A stretch of 64,000 nt of DNA from Capitulum mitella (Eukaryota > Arthropoda > Thecostraca > Pollicipedomorpha > Pollicipedidae). Below the pieces are notes generated by a model. That model saw nothing but the letters and a program-made list of their open reading frames with translations. It did not search any database and had not been told where the DNA came from. Shown here piece after piece: positions 35,041 to 46,000 of this stretch (positions are counted from its first letter, which is position 1; each line of letters begins with the position of its first letter). Where the stretch lies: the NCBI GenBank assembly GCA_030062745.1, contig CP099843.1, positions 16,968,997 to 17,032,996 of the forward strand, in the 5' to 3' direction. A program made the translations under genes and the position numbers.

Positions 35041-37051
35041 GTGATTTTTTTTTGACGTCGCTGCCGCTGCCACTGCTGTTTCGTTATGCCGCCGGTCTGT
35101 TTGTCGCGCTGGTGTCGCATAAACTAGCGGAGAGGCCCAAATACAATGTCTCTAATATGTCCCTGCCGGCTCTGTTCGTCATCACTGGGAGGCCAGTTTT
35201 GATCCCAATTGTGGAAGCCGATTCCAATTGTGGGGGTTCCCCACCGACTTACACCCAGGTCACCTGCGGCAAGACTTCAGACAAGACACCTGCGGCACGA
35301 TCAGATCACATGCGGCGAGACTTACGGCCAGTTCGCTAGACCACATTTACCAACTGACACAGAACAGGCCCCGCGCGTTCGTGTTTCACGGTACCTGAGG
35401 CGTACGAGCGAAAACGTGTCGTCACTGGCCGCTGCGGCTCGACCGATAAGCGGGCGCTGAAGAGCTCCGTCGTCTCTTAGACGGTTCAACGGCGGAACTG
35501 GCGGAATTCGGCGCGCGGAAATCAGGCCCGCCGCTCTTTGAACTGTCCTTCAGCACCGTCGGCTGATTGGTTCCGACCCGATAGGCCGCCGCTTCATTAA
35601 CTTTCCAGACTGATGCATGGGAAATGGAGTACCGGTCATGCGGTGTCGACAGGGAGCTTTCAGCGACGGAGGTCACGCCGGTGACTCTGTGTTCAACTGC
35701 GAGCAGGGAAGAGATGTGGTTGAAGCATGGCGTTCTGAGCGTTATGGGGAATATAGACGAGATTAGGCTCATCGATTCATATTCATTGGGATCATCTGAC
35801 AAACTGTGTACAGTTGAAGCAACGACAGTGACCAAGAGCGATTGTATGGGGTTCCAGTATCATCTATTTCAAAATCATTTGGAATAACGCCGTTAAACCA
35901 AATTTGGCATATTTCTGAATGTTTATGTTTGATAATTTCGGCATACGGCCATGACATCAACAGACTGAAGCAGCCCATAAGATTACATTGCAAATGATTC
36001 TAACTTCAAATTATAAATGGACATTTGGATACATAATCAATAAACAGAACAGCAGTACATAGCAGTAATCATTACCTTCATGGAACACAAAGCAACGATT
36101 AAATGGTAATAAAAAAAATGTGCTTCGATGTCCCGTGGAATATAAACCGTGTTAGATGTAGACCTAAGTAGACACTAATGGACTTACCCAATGTGATGTA
36201 CAGGCTGCAGTATGTAATAAAGGTCCGTCTGATCTATTGACCGTCCCGAGAAAATATAAACGTTGTCTGCATTAGACGGCGCCAACTAATTAATACCTTG
36301 GTCATCAGACAACATGTCGTTCAGAGGTATTTTTGTAAATGGGGTTCATTTTCATGTCAGACTGATTTATTAACGAAAGCGACATTTTTCCTTCCTTCAG
36401 TCCGCCTGTCCGCCTGTCTGTCCATACGTCTGCCTGTGACTGCTGGGGATCCATCAGGAATCGTTAGCCTATCATTTGCAATCATTTGCTGCGGTGCTCG
36501 GCCCGTAGATGACCGCGTGTCGGGGAGAGGAAATGACCACCACTTTGACTAATAGCTTCTCGACATGCGATGGCGTCGTCAGAAACCTAAGGCAGCGGCC
36601 GTTGTACGTTCGCGCTTGCCCTTGCTGAGTCGCTGGGCTGCAGAAAACGCCTGGCTGACCTGTCAGAGACACTCACGGAGAGAGTAGTTATAGCATTTGA
36701 ATAGCAAAGCCAGCCGTAGAGTTCTAGCAGTTGGGGCTTCGACTCGCAATATCCTGTGATAATTCGAATTAGAGCAGCCTCCAGATCGCGATGGCCGATG
36801 CTCTCAAGTTCTGGACCTACTAATGGCAGTTGCATGATTTGCATCCCCTATGAGCCTCTAAGTTTGAGCGAGAAAGTGGTCTTGGACCATGGTCGAAATG
36901 GACATGCTGTTGTGTTGCGCAGAGTAACAATGCTTCTTTTTTAATTTTGGTTGGTGCCTGGAGTAGAGATGCCCTTTTTTTGAAACCCATGAGCGACGAA
37001 ATCTGGGTCTCGTCGATAACATTGATTAATGCCCATACGTGACGTTATTTG
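35041..37051. other. No gene recognised
   Basis: Contains a GGTCACCTGCGGCAAGAC-type short repeat (35258-35335, about three imperfect units of 23-28 bases) and a GC-richer patch (35430-35600). No domain is recognisable in the short open frames. Confidence 0.4.
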
Positions 37052-37055
37052 TTAA

Positions 37056-37590
37056 CCCTCGCCAAAACGTCGTCCTGACGTGGGCTTCCTGAGCGGGGGG
37101 GGGTGCGGTGGGGGTGAGGGGGTTCGACGTCCTCCCTTTTCTCCCGAACGGAACGTAGGAGAAAAATCTCATTTGAACGGAAAGTTCGCCATGGGTACAT
37201 TCCAGAACCATCAGAATTTTTGGAAAATTTAGAAAATAATGCAACTTTGTGGCCTATATCTGTAAAAAATGTCACTTTCTTAAGGAGAGCACTAGCTCCG
37301 CCATTACTGAAGCTGGAGCAATTCTGAGCATGCCAATGGAAAGCTAACAGAATGCAGATTACGATGGAATATATTTTGTTACATGCACATAATCGCATAT
37401 CACTTTAGGTGACCTGATATAATGCCACTTTTCATTCTGCTATATTGTGAAATTTTTGAACGCTGCTGAAAAGTCGTCCATGTATGCTTCCAAAAGGTTA
37501 GAAATGATTCATACAGCCATTTTTTCTTTTTTAAATACAGACAGGCTAGAACGACAAAAACCCGACGTGACCTGATCTCGCCTTGTGACA
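37056..37590 (+). mobile_element. Possible TTAA element, left end only
   Basis: TTAA at 37052-37055 is followed by CCCTCGCCAAAACG, then a long G-run and C-run pair (37096-37138) of the same type that marks the family A and B ends. The sequence then becomes AT-rich. A GACCTGATCTCGCC word near 37570 could be near the other end, but no second TTAA terminus is evident, so the boundary is a guess. Confidence 0.35.
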
Positions 37591-37599
37591 TCACCATTT

Positions 37600-37740
37600 T
37601 ATTTCACACATTTAACATATTTCATTTCATGCACACATTTAGTATATTTCGTTTTGTTTCATAGACTTAACGTATTTCACACATCAAACATATTTTTTAC
37701 TTCACACACGTTTTTTCACACATTTAGCGTTTTTTTTTTT
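37600..37740. repeat. Degenerate TTTCACACATTTA tandem repeat
   Basis: Four to five irregular units of roughly 25-32 bases built on TTTCACACATTTAACATAT. T-rich and not coding. Confidence 0.6.
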
Positions 37741-40045
37741 GGCTTAATTTTGCGTTACTGCCGAGAAATGTGCTCAGTAACACTACAAACAGAAAGGCAA
37801 GGAGTGCCTTTGGATGAATATTCTTGGGCTTCACAACTGTGCTCAATAGGCTGCCATATAAAGTGGGTCTTATGACCTTGTCTGGCCTAAGGCCACGACC
37901 TGATTTGAAGCGTGCTTGTATTTCATCTTTCATGCCTAGGCCTACCAGTGACTCTTCAAATAAACCAGAGGAATAAAGCTGGACATCTGGATATGAATTC
38001 AGTCTCCACCACGATGAACTCAGATGACTCAGAGATCATGACCTCAGATAGTATGACCTCAGATGGCCTAAGGTCACTTCACGACTTGGAAGTGTCTTTG
38101 TCCAATTTTGGACTGCAGGATTGATTTTAGTGCCTATTTTGCTCCATGGACAATCAAAAACAGGGTTTTATACTCAAAATGATTGGTCGTGTTTTATGAA
38201 TTCCTTGGCTCAGGAATGCATTTTAGGCACCAACGAGCCGAAAAAAAACGGTTCAAAACCATCAGAAATGTAGAAACAGGGTGAATATTGAGTTGACTTC
38301 GGATCATTGACCTTGGCCTTGACGAAAAATTCCAGATAGCAAAAGTCTTAGGAATGTCCTCGACTACTGTCTCTGAAAGTCTTAGGATGATCGATGGCAA
38401 GGCGTGAAGACTTAAAAAAATCGTTCGGAGAAGACTTTCTTTTAAATCGGATGTTGTCCTCTTTTACATGATCTACGTCAGTAACCTGACACCACCGGAA
38501 GTTCAAAATTCTACAGGAAATATGCAAAAAAATATCGAAAAAGATACTAAATATTTTATCGCGCTGAGAGCGCTGTTATTTTGCTATTACCAAAAGCCCT
38601 TGAGGGATGAAACGCCACCTCTCCCCGGCTGGGCGATGATTAGTTTTCCATGAGACAGTATGCTGTGAATCAAGGCAATATTCACTTCTAACATGTGGTT
38701 TGGGCCAAATCCGCGCCGGAACTTCATTGTTCCGTTAATAAATGATTCGAAAGATTACGACTGAGCTGACGTTGCATGTTTCCATTTTCTGAAATTGACT
38801 GATAAAACGGAAATGGAACGACTAGACACCCAGACATTACCTGCTATCTTCAATGCCTTTGCAATATTTTATCCAACTATTTGGCGACAAAGTAGGATAA
38901 AAGGGGTTCTTACTGGCCGATTTTCCATTCGTTTTGTAGGAATTCTGAGGCTGTCATTAATTCCAACATGGTTGTAACCTGTCATTGATGGCGTTTTCAA
39001 GGCCTTTTTACACGCGCGAAATTTCAGCCAAGTCCGTCGCAGATTCGACCGACGCGAACTCGACAGACCGACTGAATGACGTCACCCAAATCTTAATGAC
39101 ATTGCGATCAAACTCCACCAGTCGCTGCCCAGCATTCAGTCCGCAACGGAATACACCGAAAATTTGAAAATAATGCAGCTTTTAAGTCGATTCCATGGCG
39201 GACTAGGCAGGTACCGCTGCGAGTCCCGTTGTGTATGATTTACCTGGATCATGTTGAATATGATTTTAGTACCACGATGGCTGAAGAAGAAAGGGAATGA
39301 AATTATTACGAATTCTGGCCACTTCTTTGGCAATGAAATACTACTTCGCAGTTGCAATACAATGGTCGTTCCGTCGACGATCAACTTAATAAACTAAAAC
39401 TAAACTATGGATGATGGATGATTGACACTCACCGTCCATGGTCGTTCTGTTTCGGAAATAGGCACTTTGGCCTATAATGCAATTTAAATAAGAATGGACA
39501 TGTGAGCTGTAGACAATCAGCTCCCAGGAACTAGATACTTAATTTCCAGTTGCTTTTTAAATTACATGCGAGGGAATTGTAAACAGTTACATCTAAATCT
39601 TATCTTAACAATCTCCGTATAAGAGCTTCTGCTCAACGCAGACGTGTAAGGAGGTTGATACGACCATTTCATCAACCCGGCCATTTCCGGAACGTGCACC
39701 CTAGAGCGTAGTGGAAAAAATAACGTGTTGCGCGTGGCGATATCTCGTGACTGGTAACCCTTTTCAAGGTCTCAGACCAACAGATGACATTTCCAGGTCG
39801 GATCAAATGTCAGCAGTCGGCAGAAAGAGGTACTTTTTCGAGTTTAAATATAAATGAACGTCAAAGAATAAATGATGATGGAAAGAAACGGATATTATAA
39901 TGTTTGTTAATCAAATATAAGTTGATCTATTACACACATGATTATATTTTACTCATTAAGTCCGATCCAGGTCATGCTAGGTCGATCCTTGTGAAGCAGG
40001 GCGTCGGTTTAAATGCGTTCTCGGAGGTACAGAAGCATTTGCTCT

Positions 40046-40085
40046 ACATATAATGGATGATGCAGCATCATCACCCATTATATGT
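40046..40085. repeat. Near-perfect 18-bp palindrome
   Basis: ACATATAATGGATGATGC pairs with GCATCATC-ACC-CATTATATGT across a one-base centre. The only defect is a three-base bulge. It could extrude as a cruciform or form an RNA hairpin if transcribed. Confidence 0.85.
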
Positions 40086-40144
40086 ATATCTGTTATCCCA
40101 TGCAGCATATAAATTAACCAATACTATTGTCGAATGACATATAA

Positions 40145-40195
40145 AGGTCATCCTAGGTCAACCAAGGTCATCCCAAGTCATCCAAGTTTATCTAA
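40145..40195. repeat. Cluster of AGGTCA-like half-sites
   Basis: Five AGGTCA or AAGTCA words in about 50 bases with a spacing of 10-12 (AAGGTCATCCT, AGGTCAACC, AAGGTCATCCC, AAGTCATCC). AGGTCA is the core half-site of many nuclear receptors, but the cluster may simply be a decayed repeat. Confidence 0.65.
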
Positions 40196-41169
40196 AACCA
40201 GTGACCTAGAATGGTCTCGGATTACCTAAAAGTCGTTACTTAGATGTGTTAAAAACGTCTTTTGAGTTGATGTCCAGCACATAATCTATTTTTAGGCATG
40301 CCGTGGTAGTGTGGACCCATAACCCCGCGGACGGCACCGCTGCGCCCGTCGAAGCAAAAGTCAGGCGTTCTCCGCATTCCGCCCTCTTTTGATAAAATAA
40401 AAGATTGTACCAAATTTATATCATTCGATTCCTTACACCTCAAGCAGTCCGAATATATAGGTCGTTTTGCGATAAGTATTTTCTGCTGCATTTCCAGAGA
40501 TAAAAAGTAACGTATTTCCCTTCGTAGCTCATAACCTCATTTTCTAACCTTGGTAATCCCGGCGATGAGCATAAGTCTACTAAATCTATTTGTGGTGTTA
40601 TAGAAGATATAATGTTGGGTCGATTGGTGTATATGTTATTGTCTTTGCCCCCACCAGCCGTTTTTCAGTGAGACAAAACTGGGACTGTTGTAAACCGGCC
40701 GCGTCAGCGCCCGAAAACGGTTGACATGGTCTCCGTTATGACGTCATAACCCATTACAATGGCAACTTAGAGGAAAAATTTTTCACTATAGCGTGCGGAA
40801 AGGATGCTCCAGAGGGCCTACCAAGCTTCAGAGGGATCAAGCAAACCGTTAGGAAGTTATCCCGGAAAATCTCAGGGGAGGAGGGTGCATGAACCCCCCT
40901 ACACGGGCGAGAGTTAATCTAGTCTTAAAGATGGCTGAATATTCGAAGAGCTCCCTGGATGATGGTGTACAACAATCTCGGAGATCTTCTTCGTGGTTGT
41001 TGGCCTGAATGCCATAAAGAGTGGTCTGTGGCTCTTAGAAGAGCCGGAGAGTAAGCAGACCTTTCGGCCATGGGCCCTCCCCAGCTGCCCGCCAGTGATA
41101 TAATGGCAGAGAGGTGAGAATATCACAAGGGCTCGGCCGCGTGACCGCACAGTATGCCCGTGTCAGCGC

Positions 41170-41177
41170 ATGTACAT
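41170..41177. other. Left 8-bp target duplication (ATGTACAT)
   Basis: ATGTACAT directly precedes the left terminus of the 41178-44725 transposon and recurs exactly after the right terminus at 44726-44733. The word is itself palindromic, which lowers but does not remove its weight as a target duplication. Confidence 0.8.
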
Positions 41178-41313
41178 CAGGGTGGATCGAAAATATATTT
41201 TTTGTCGCGAAACAACTTCTTAGGGGTCAAAACGCGTGCGCGTGGATCCGAAAACACGGAAAATAAGGAGTAAGAAGATATTAAAAATATTCTAGAAAGG
41301 GCGCACGAAGCAT
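41178..41313. repeat. Left terminal inverted repeat
   Basis: Pairs with 44601-44725. Matching is strongest over the outermost 16 bases and the 32-bp block at 41213-41244. The inner parts are diverged, and this side has about 10 extra bases (41193-41212 region). Confidence 0.88.
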
Positions 41314-41834
41314 CTTTGAAGTGAGTTTCGCCGTTCCCGACCATTAAAGTCGCCATTGGTTTAGCATTACGCATAGCAAGATAGCACTTCGGTCACCATC
41401 CACCGTAGCTGTGCGTAGCTTTATGGGCCTTTTAGTGTCTGTAGTTCACGGATAGGTGATGAGCATGGATTTGAGCAAATAACAGGAGACTGCCAGGTAA
41501 AATAAAGTGGTAGACAGACAGTAGCCCTTACGAGCTAAGACCGCGCACCAATGAACCTCACGACCTGCAATAGATGCGGACTACAGAGTCCGAGTCGAAT
41601 TCGTGGGCTTCCCACACATATCGTTGCCCACGCTGCTCATCTCTGAGGACGCTCTTGAAAACCTTGATCGGTGCCGGTAAACGATACCTCGCAGCGAAGC
41701 GCTTTGTTGTCATCGGAGAGCGGTCGAGTCAGACAGACACGTCACAAGAGTAGCGCGCTGGTCCCTGGACTGTGACGTGGTGACCAGAGATTTAGTACTC
41801 GGGTGTGTTCCGTCAGCATTCGGATCGCAGGGGG

Positions 41835-41864
41835 TGACATTCTGTGACATTCTGTGACATTCTG
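41835..41864. repeat. Three perfect 10-bp repeats (TGACATTCTG)
   Basis: TGACATTCTG occurs three times head to tail, just upstream of the transposase start at 41877, within the transposon's probable 5' untranslated region. Confidence 0.95.
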
Positions 41865-41876
41865 AACTGGGCTAAA

Positions 41877-44242
41877 ATGAGTAATCCAGGACCATCAACA
41901 AGACAGAGAACGAAACACCCTTTGCTGCAAACAGGCTCGGACGCTCTTCCCATAAACCAGCTACCGTGGAAAAGAGAAGTGTATGCCTTTTACGTGAAGA
42001 CACGGAGTGAAAGGACAACTCCTTCTGGAAAGAAGCGGACAAAACGATTGGTTGGTTGGTTATTGGGGCTTAGGGGCGCACCGACTGCAGGGTCATTCGG
42101 CGCCCATGGACAAAACGAGAAATAGCAAAAGCAGTCAAGGATGCCATAGTAGACATCTGGGACAGAGCCAGTCTTTTTACGTGGATACCAGTGGACGACG
42201 GACAGGCGTCCCAAATGGGTGCTACGTCGGGTAAGACCGAGAGAGAGAGATGTCAAATGTTATTTCGGAGAACAGGATAATTCAGAACGTAGAAAGACTG
42301 GCCATAACTGGGAAGAACCTCATGAAATGGTCTTCGAAACGCCAACGGGGCAAGGGTCGAAAGTTCGTGAGTATGCAGCGAGAGTACGATGGCTTATTTG
42401 GCATCATGTGGTGCCGATGCGATCTTGCTGATGTCCCCTGTGGCACGCGTCCAGCTTCTAAAAGGGTGCAAGCTCAAGAAGTAGCTTTCCTCAAAGACCA
42501 GCGAGGAGAGAAAAAACTCTACATAGGCGGCGTTGACCGGAAGACAACTGAGGAAAATGTCCGAAGGCAGAAGAGAAGGGGAAAAAAATGAAACTAGCGG
42601 AAAAGAGACAGAAAAGGGACAGGCAGCACGATGCTGAGGAAAGGCAGCTGACTGAAGGGGATGCAGATGACGACGATGATAGCAGTGAAAAGTGTCAGAC
42701 GGGTGATACGGAGGCAGCTGATGCAAGCCGCTCTTATTCACCTAGTTCCGATGATGACGAGGACGATGTCGCCGGGCAGAACCGACATCAGCTTCCGAAT
42801 TATTCGCGGATGTGTCATCGGTACGGTATCTCTGATCGCTCCGCGGCTTGCTTGCTGAACGTAGCTTTGGTTGATTATGGGATAATTACAGAGCACAACA
42901 AGGCTGAGCTGACAGACCGCAGCAAAATCCGGCGACAGAGAGACAAATGGAGTAAAGAAGAGGTGGTTGAAAGCTCATTGCAAAACCGACGTGACCGCTT
43001 AGCAGGATTCTATTACGACGGTAGGGAGGACAGGACGCTGCAGAAAGTTGGTAAGAAATTGACGTTCGCCAAAGAACTGCACGAGATAGTGGTTACTGAG
43101 CCCGGCCATCGGTATGTCGATCACGTGTCTCCAAATAGCGGAAGTACTGCAGATATTGCGAAGGAGTTGCTGGACGTGATACGGGACAACGATGCGCATC
43201 CAGTGGTGCTTGGATCAGACGGCATAGCGGTAAATACCGGCCGCAACAGTGGTGTGAACAGGCGAATCGAACTGGGTGTAGGCCGTCCGCTCCAGCAAGC
43301 TATATGCGGCATGCACATCAACGAACTGACGCTGAGACATGTGTTCAAGGATGCTGATGGTGGAACGAGTGGTCCAGCATCCTTCCACGGACCAGTTGGC
43401 AAAGCCTTTCAGAGAGATCTGACCACACCGCCTTTGGCTAAGTTTGACATGACATGTGTAGGGCCGTCCAGGCAGGACCAGAAGGTGTTACCCAGTGCTT
43501 GTTGGCCTTAGAACCAGGGGCCATCCATCAAGCCCGTTGGGTTACACTTGCAATTAAAGTACTCAGACTGTACGTGTCCACAGAGGCTCCAGCACCGGCG
43601 CTTGTACGGCTAGTATATTTTATACTAAACCAGTACGGCCCCGAATGGTTCAGGTACAGACTTCATTCAAGTATCAGCGACAGAGCGAAGAACCTGTTCT
43701 TTCTGATGTCGCTGTCAAGAAAGCTGCCGGAGAGAGACCGTAACATCACGCAAAAGGTGCTTCAGCGCAACGGGTTCTGGGCCCACAGTGAACATGTCCT
43801 GATCGCTATGCTGGCCGACGATCAGCAGGAGGACAGGATGCTGGCGGAAGAGCGCATAAGGAGATGTCGAACCAGAAGATGCCAGGACCAGGATCCAGAT
43901 GACATACGCCAGTTCGTTATCCCTGACATCAGCTTCCATGCCGAGGAGTACCACCACATGATTGACTGGCAAGATACAACGGAACCACCTTTGGTCATGC
44001 AAATGTCAGACGAGACCATCGCGGCTGTTGTGGAAGCGTTAATGGACTTCAGTGACTTTCCCTGCCACTCCCAAGGGGTCGAACGACGGGTGAAAAAAGT
44101 CCCACAAACGGCACAAAAGAAGGCGGGACACAGTGGACGTCATGCACTGATACTGGCAAAAGCCCGGTTCAGGACTGATCTGCCAGTGATGGACACGAGG
44201 AGGGACTTCTATGACTGGCTTCGAGTGACATGTGACCGCTGA
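41877..44242 (+). pseudogene. Transposase-like gene of an unnamed RNase H-like family, broken
   Basis: Pieces: 41877-42070 (…WKREVYAFYVKTRSER), 42077-42215 (REIAKAVKDAIVDIWDRASL), 42250-42591 (EYDGLFGIMWCRCDL, then FLKDQRGEKKLYIGGVDRKT), 42588-43480 and about 43454-44242. The fourth has YGISDRSAACLLNVALVDYG, then TDRSKIRRQRDK, a GHRYVDHVSPNSGSTADIAK stretch, VVLGSDGIAVNTGRNSGVNR, and ICGMHINELTLRHVFKDADG with TSGPASFHGPVGKAF. The fifth has GAIHQARWVTLAIKVLRLYV and ends YDWLRVTCDR. The (S/C)DG-NTG and C-x2-H-x-NEL-x-LRH blocks are hallmarks of a repetitive protein family in many invertebrate genomes that I know only as uncharacterised. C-x2-H-x-L is reminiscent of hAT transposases. Breaks: near 42070, near 42215-42250, at a run of seven A at 42583-42589, and near 43454-43480, where some coding sequence also seems missing. 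An assembly error in the A-run is possible. The transposase role is inferred from its place between terminal repeats. Confidence 0.7.
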
Positions 44243-44349
44243 GGCTGGTTTATTAGTGGCAGCGGAGTTTGTTGTGGAATGTCATTCATCACAAATAAAT
44301 AGCTCTGGTTTAACGTTGTGTCTGGGATGGCGTTTGATGAATGGCGAAG

Positions 44350-44380
<31 letters not shown>

Positions 44381-44402
44381 TGATGATGATGATGATGATG
44401 AA
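44350..44402. repeat. (TAA)n-(TGA)n compound microsatellite
   Basis: About eight TAA units followed by seven to eight TGA units, inside the transposon's 3' region. It gives poly-Asn/Asp, poly-Ile/Met and poly-His/Tyr shadow frames. Confidence 0.95.
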
Positions 44403-44600
44403 GGTGATGACGACGACAATTATGATATGTTTCGATGGTTGTCGACATGACGCGAACAGCGTTTGTTCGGCGCATGCGCCAAACGCCGAAAATTATCACT
44501 CACAGGATTCACATAGACTTCTGAAGGGTTACCTTCTTGTGCAAGATGTTTAAAGCAATGGAGACTTCAACGCCTAGAAGGCGTATTTCTGGTCCCAAAA

Positions 44601-44725
44601 ATTCTTTGTGCGCCCTATCTAAAATATTTCAAATACTTTTTTAGTCCTCATTTTTCTTTTTTCCACATTCACGCGCACGCGTTTTGACCCCTAAGAAGTT
44701 GATTTATTTTTTTCGATCCACCCTA
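44601..44725. repeat. Right terminal inverted repeat
   Basis: Reverse complement of the left terminal repeat, with the 32-bp perfect block at 44670-44701 and terminal TTTTCGATCCACCCTA. Confidence 0.88.
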
Positions 44726-44733
44726 ATGTACAT
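44726..44733. other. Right 8-bp target duplication (ATGTACAT)
   Basis: Exact second copy of the 41170-41177 octamer, immediately outside the right terminus. Confidence 0.8.
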
Positions 44734-45550
44734 TGGTAATGGTACAAAAAAGCGAATTGCCGTGAGTCACCCATGGACAAAATTATTTGAAAGTTTTATC
44801 AACAAGGGACTCTTATCGGAGGGCAATGAGATGTCACTTAAGAAATCGCCACAATGGTTAGAAATGCTTTTTTGAAAGGATTATGGGTTTAGCCTAACAA
44901 AACAATGATGAATAGTTATCCGGAATAAAAAAGTTGCTCGATATAGTTAACTGAATAGTCTAGTAATTAGAAAGGTTGAACCCTATTCGGGGCTACCCTC
45001 GCTCCCTTCCTCCCCCTCCCCCGGGCCTTCCGGGGGCGCCGGCGCCAGGCAGACCGGCCTGCCGGCCCGAGAGGCGAGCCGTGGCATGAAATGTGCGGCT
45101 ATTGGAGCACTGCGAACTGTTTCGCAATAACGTCCGTCCCCGTCAGGAGAACAGTGCGGGTGGGTAGACGTTTGGGAAAAACGTGGTGATTTCAGCGTTA
45201 CATATGTGGCAGATGCTGATACATATGATATGGCTGTAATGCCTGTCACATACTGTGGCGCCAAAAAACGGACCCGACAATTACCGGTGGAAACCACAGC
45301 GAGCGAAAGAAAAAATTCTCCCCTTACACTACTGCGTTTCATCTTCACGCGCGACTCCCCGTCTCCGTGGGCGGCGCGTTCGTCGAACGCGCGCCGCGAC
45401 TCGCCGCCGACGCGGGTTAATCAGGGCGTAGGCTCGCATGGCTTCGTCTAATTATCTGCGAACCTCTGACCGCTGCAGCGACGCGTGCTGTCGCTAATTA
45501 CGCCGTGTAATTACACCCCCGGAGGCGCGCTGTGATATGATGGCTGCCAG
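44734..45550. other. No gene recognised
   Basis: AT-rich to about 44990, then GC-rich patches (45000-45090 and 45350-45540) that lead into the minisatellite. No recognisable coding sequence. Confidence 0.4.
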
Positions 45551-45554
45551 CCGA

Positions 45555-46000
45555 CTGTCAGCTCACAGCTGAGCCGGGCCTGACAGCTTCCGGCTAGCAG
45601 CTGAACGGGGCCCGACAGTTACAGGCTGGCAGTCCACAGCTGAACCGGACCTGACAGTTACCGCTGGCAGTACGTGGTTACCAGACACGACAGTTACCGG
45701 GTCATAACTGAACCGGAACCGGAGATGACAGGCGCCGGCTGGCAGCTCACCGCTGAACCGGGCCCGACAATTACCAGCCGACAGCTGACAGTTACCGACT
45801 GACATCCTGCGGCTGAAACGGAGCCCACAGATACAGGATGGCAGCTGAGCTAGAGCAAACTGCTACAGCCGGATGACTCACAGCTGAACCGGACCTGACA
45901 GCTATCGGTTGACAGCTAAATCGGACGCAGTAGTTGCTGGCTGACAGTTGACTGCTGAACCGGACCGGACAATTACCGGCTGGCGGTTCGCATGTAAAGT
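45555..46000. repeat. GC-rich minisatellite (CTGAACCGGACCTGACAG units)
   Basis: About eight diverged copies of a CAGCTGAACCGGACCTGACA then GTTACCGGCTGG unit, spaced irregularly around 40-70 bases. Many units contain CAGCTG E-box-like words. Minus-strand frames read repeated Gly-Asn-Cys and Ala-Val words but shift with the irregular period, so it is not coding. Confidence 0.8.

Larger units (their letters stand above)
37741..41169. other. No gene recognised, half-site clusters
   Basis: Holds an ATGACCTCAGAT repeat (38012-38085), a strong palindrome (40046-40085), an AGGTCA cluster (40145-40195) and a G-run/C-run hairpin (40874-40904) followed by GAGAGTTAA. The last is probably the right end of another TTAA element. 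No domain-bearing open frame. Confidence 0.4.
41178..44725 (+). mobile_element. 3.55-kb TIR DNA transposon with 8-bp TSD, hAT-like termini
   Basis: Bounded by exact ATGTACAT copies. The ends are CAGGGTGGATCGAAAA (left) and, read inward from the right, TAGGGTGGATCGAAAA. Inverted homology continues for about 125-136 bases, including a perfect 32-bp block (41213-41244 against 44670-44701) and an AGGGCGCAC-AAG block at the inner edge. A (C/T)AGGGTG start with an 8-bp duplication is typical of hAT elements, although such long inverted repeats are not. A single gene, in five pieces over three frames, fills the middle (41877-44242). A TAA/ATG microsatellite lies just past its stop. I infer a whole insertion that has since decayed. 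Confidence 0.88.

Noticed and set aside
42394-42741. Minus-strand frame of 115 residues
   Set aside because: It is antisense to the transposase-like gene, which has recognisable blocks on the + strand.
44209-44499. His/Tyr-rich minus-strand frame
   Set aside because: Made by the TAA/TGA microsatellite.
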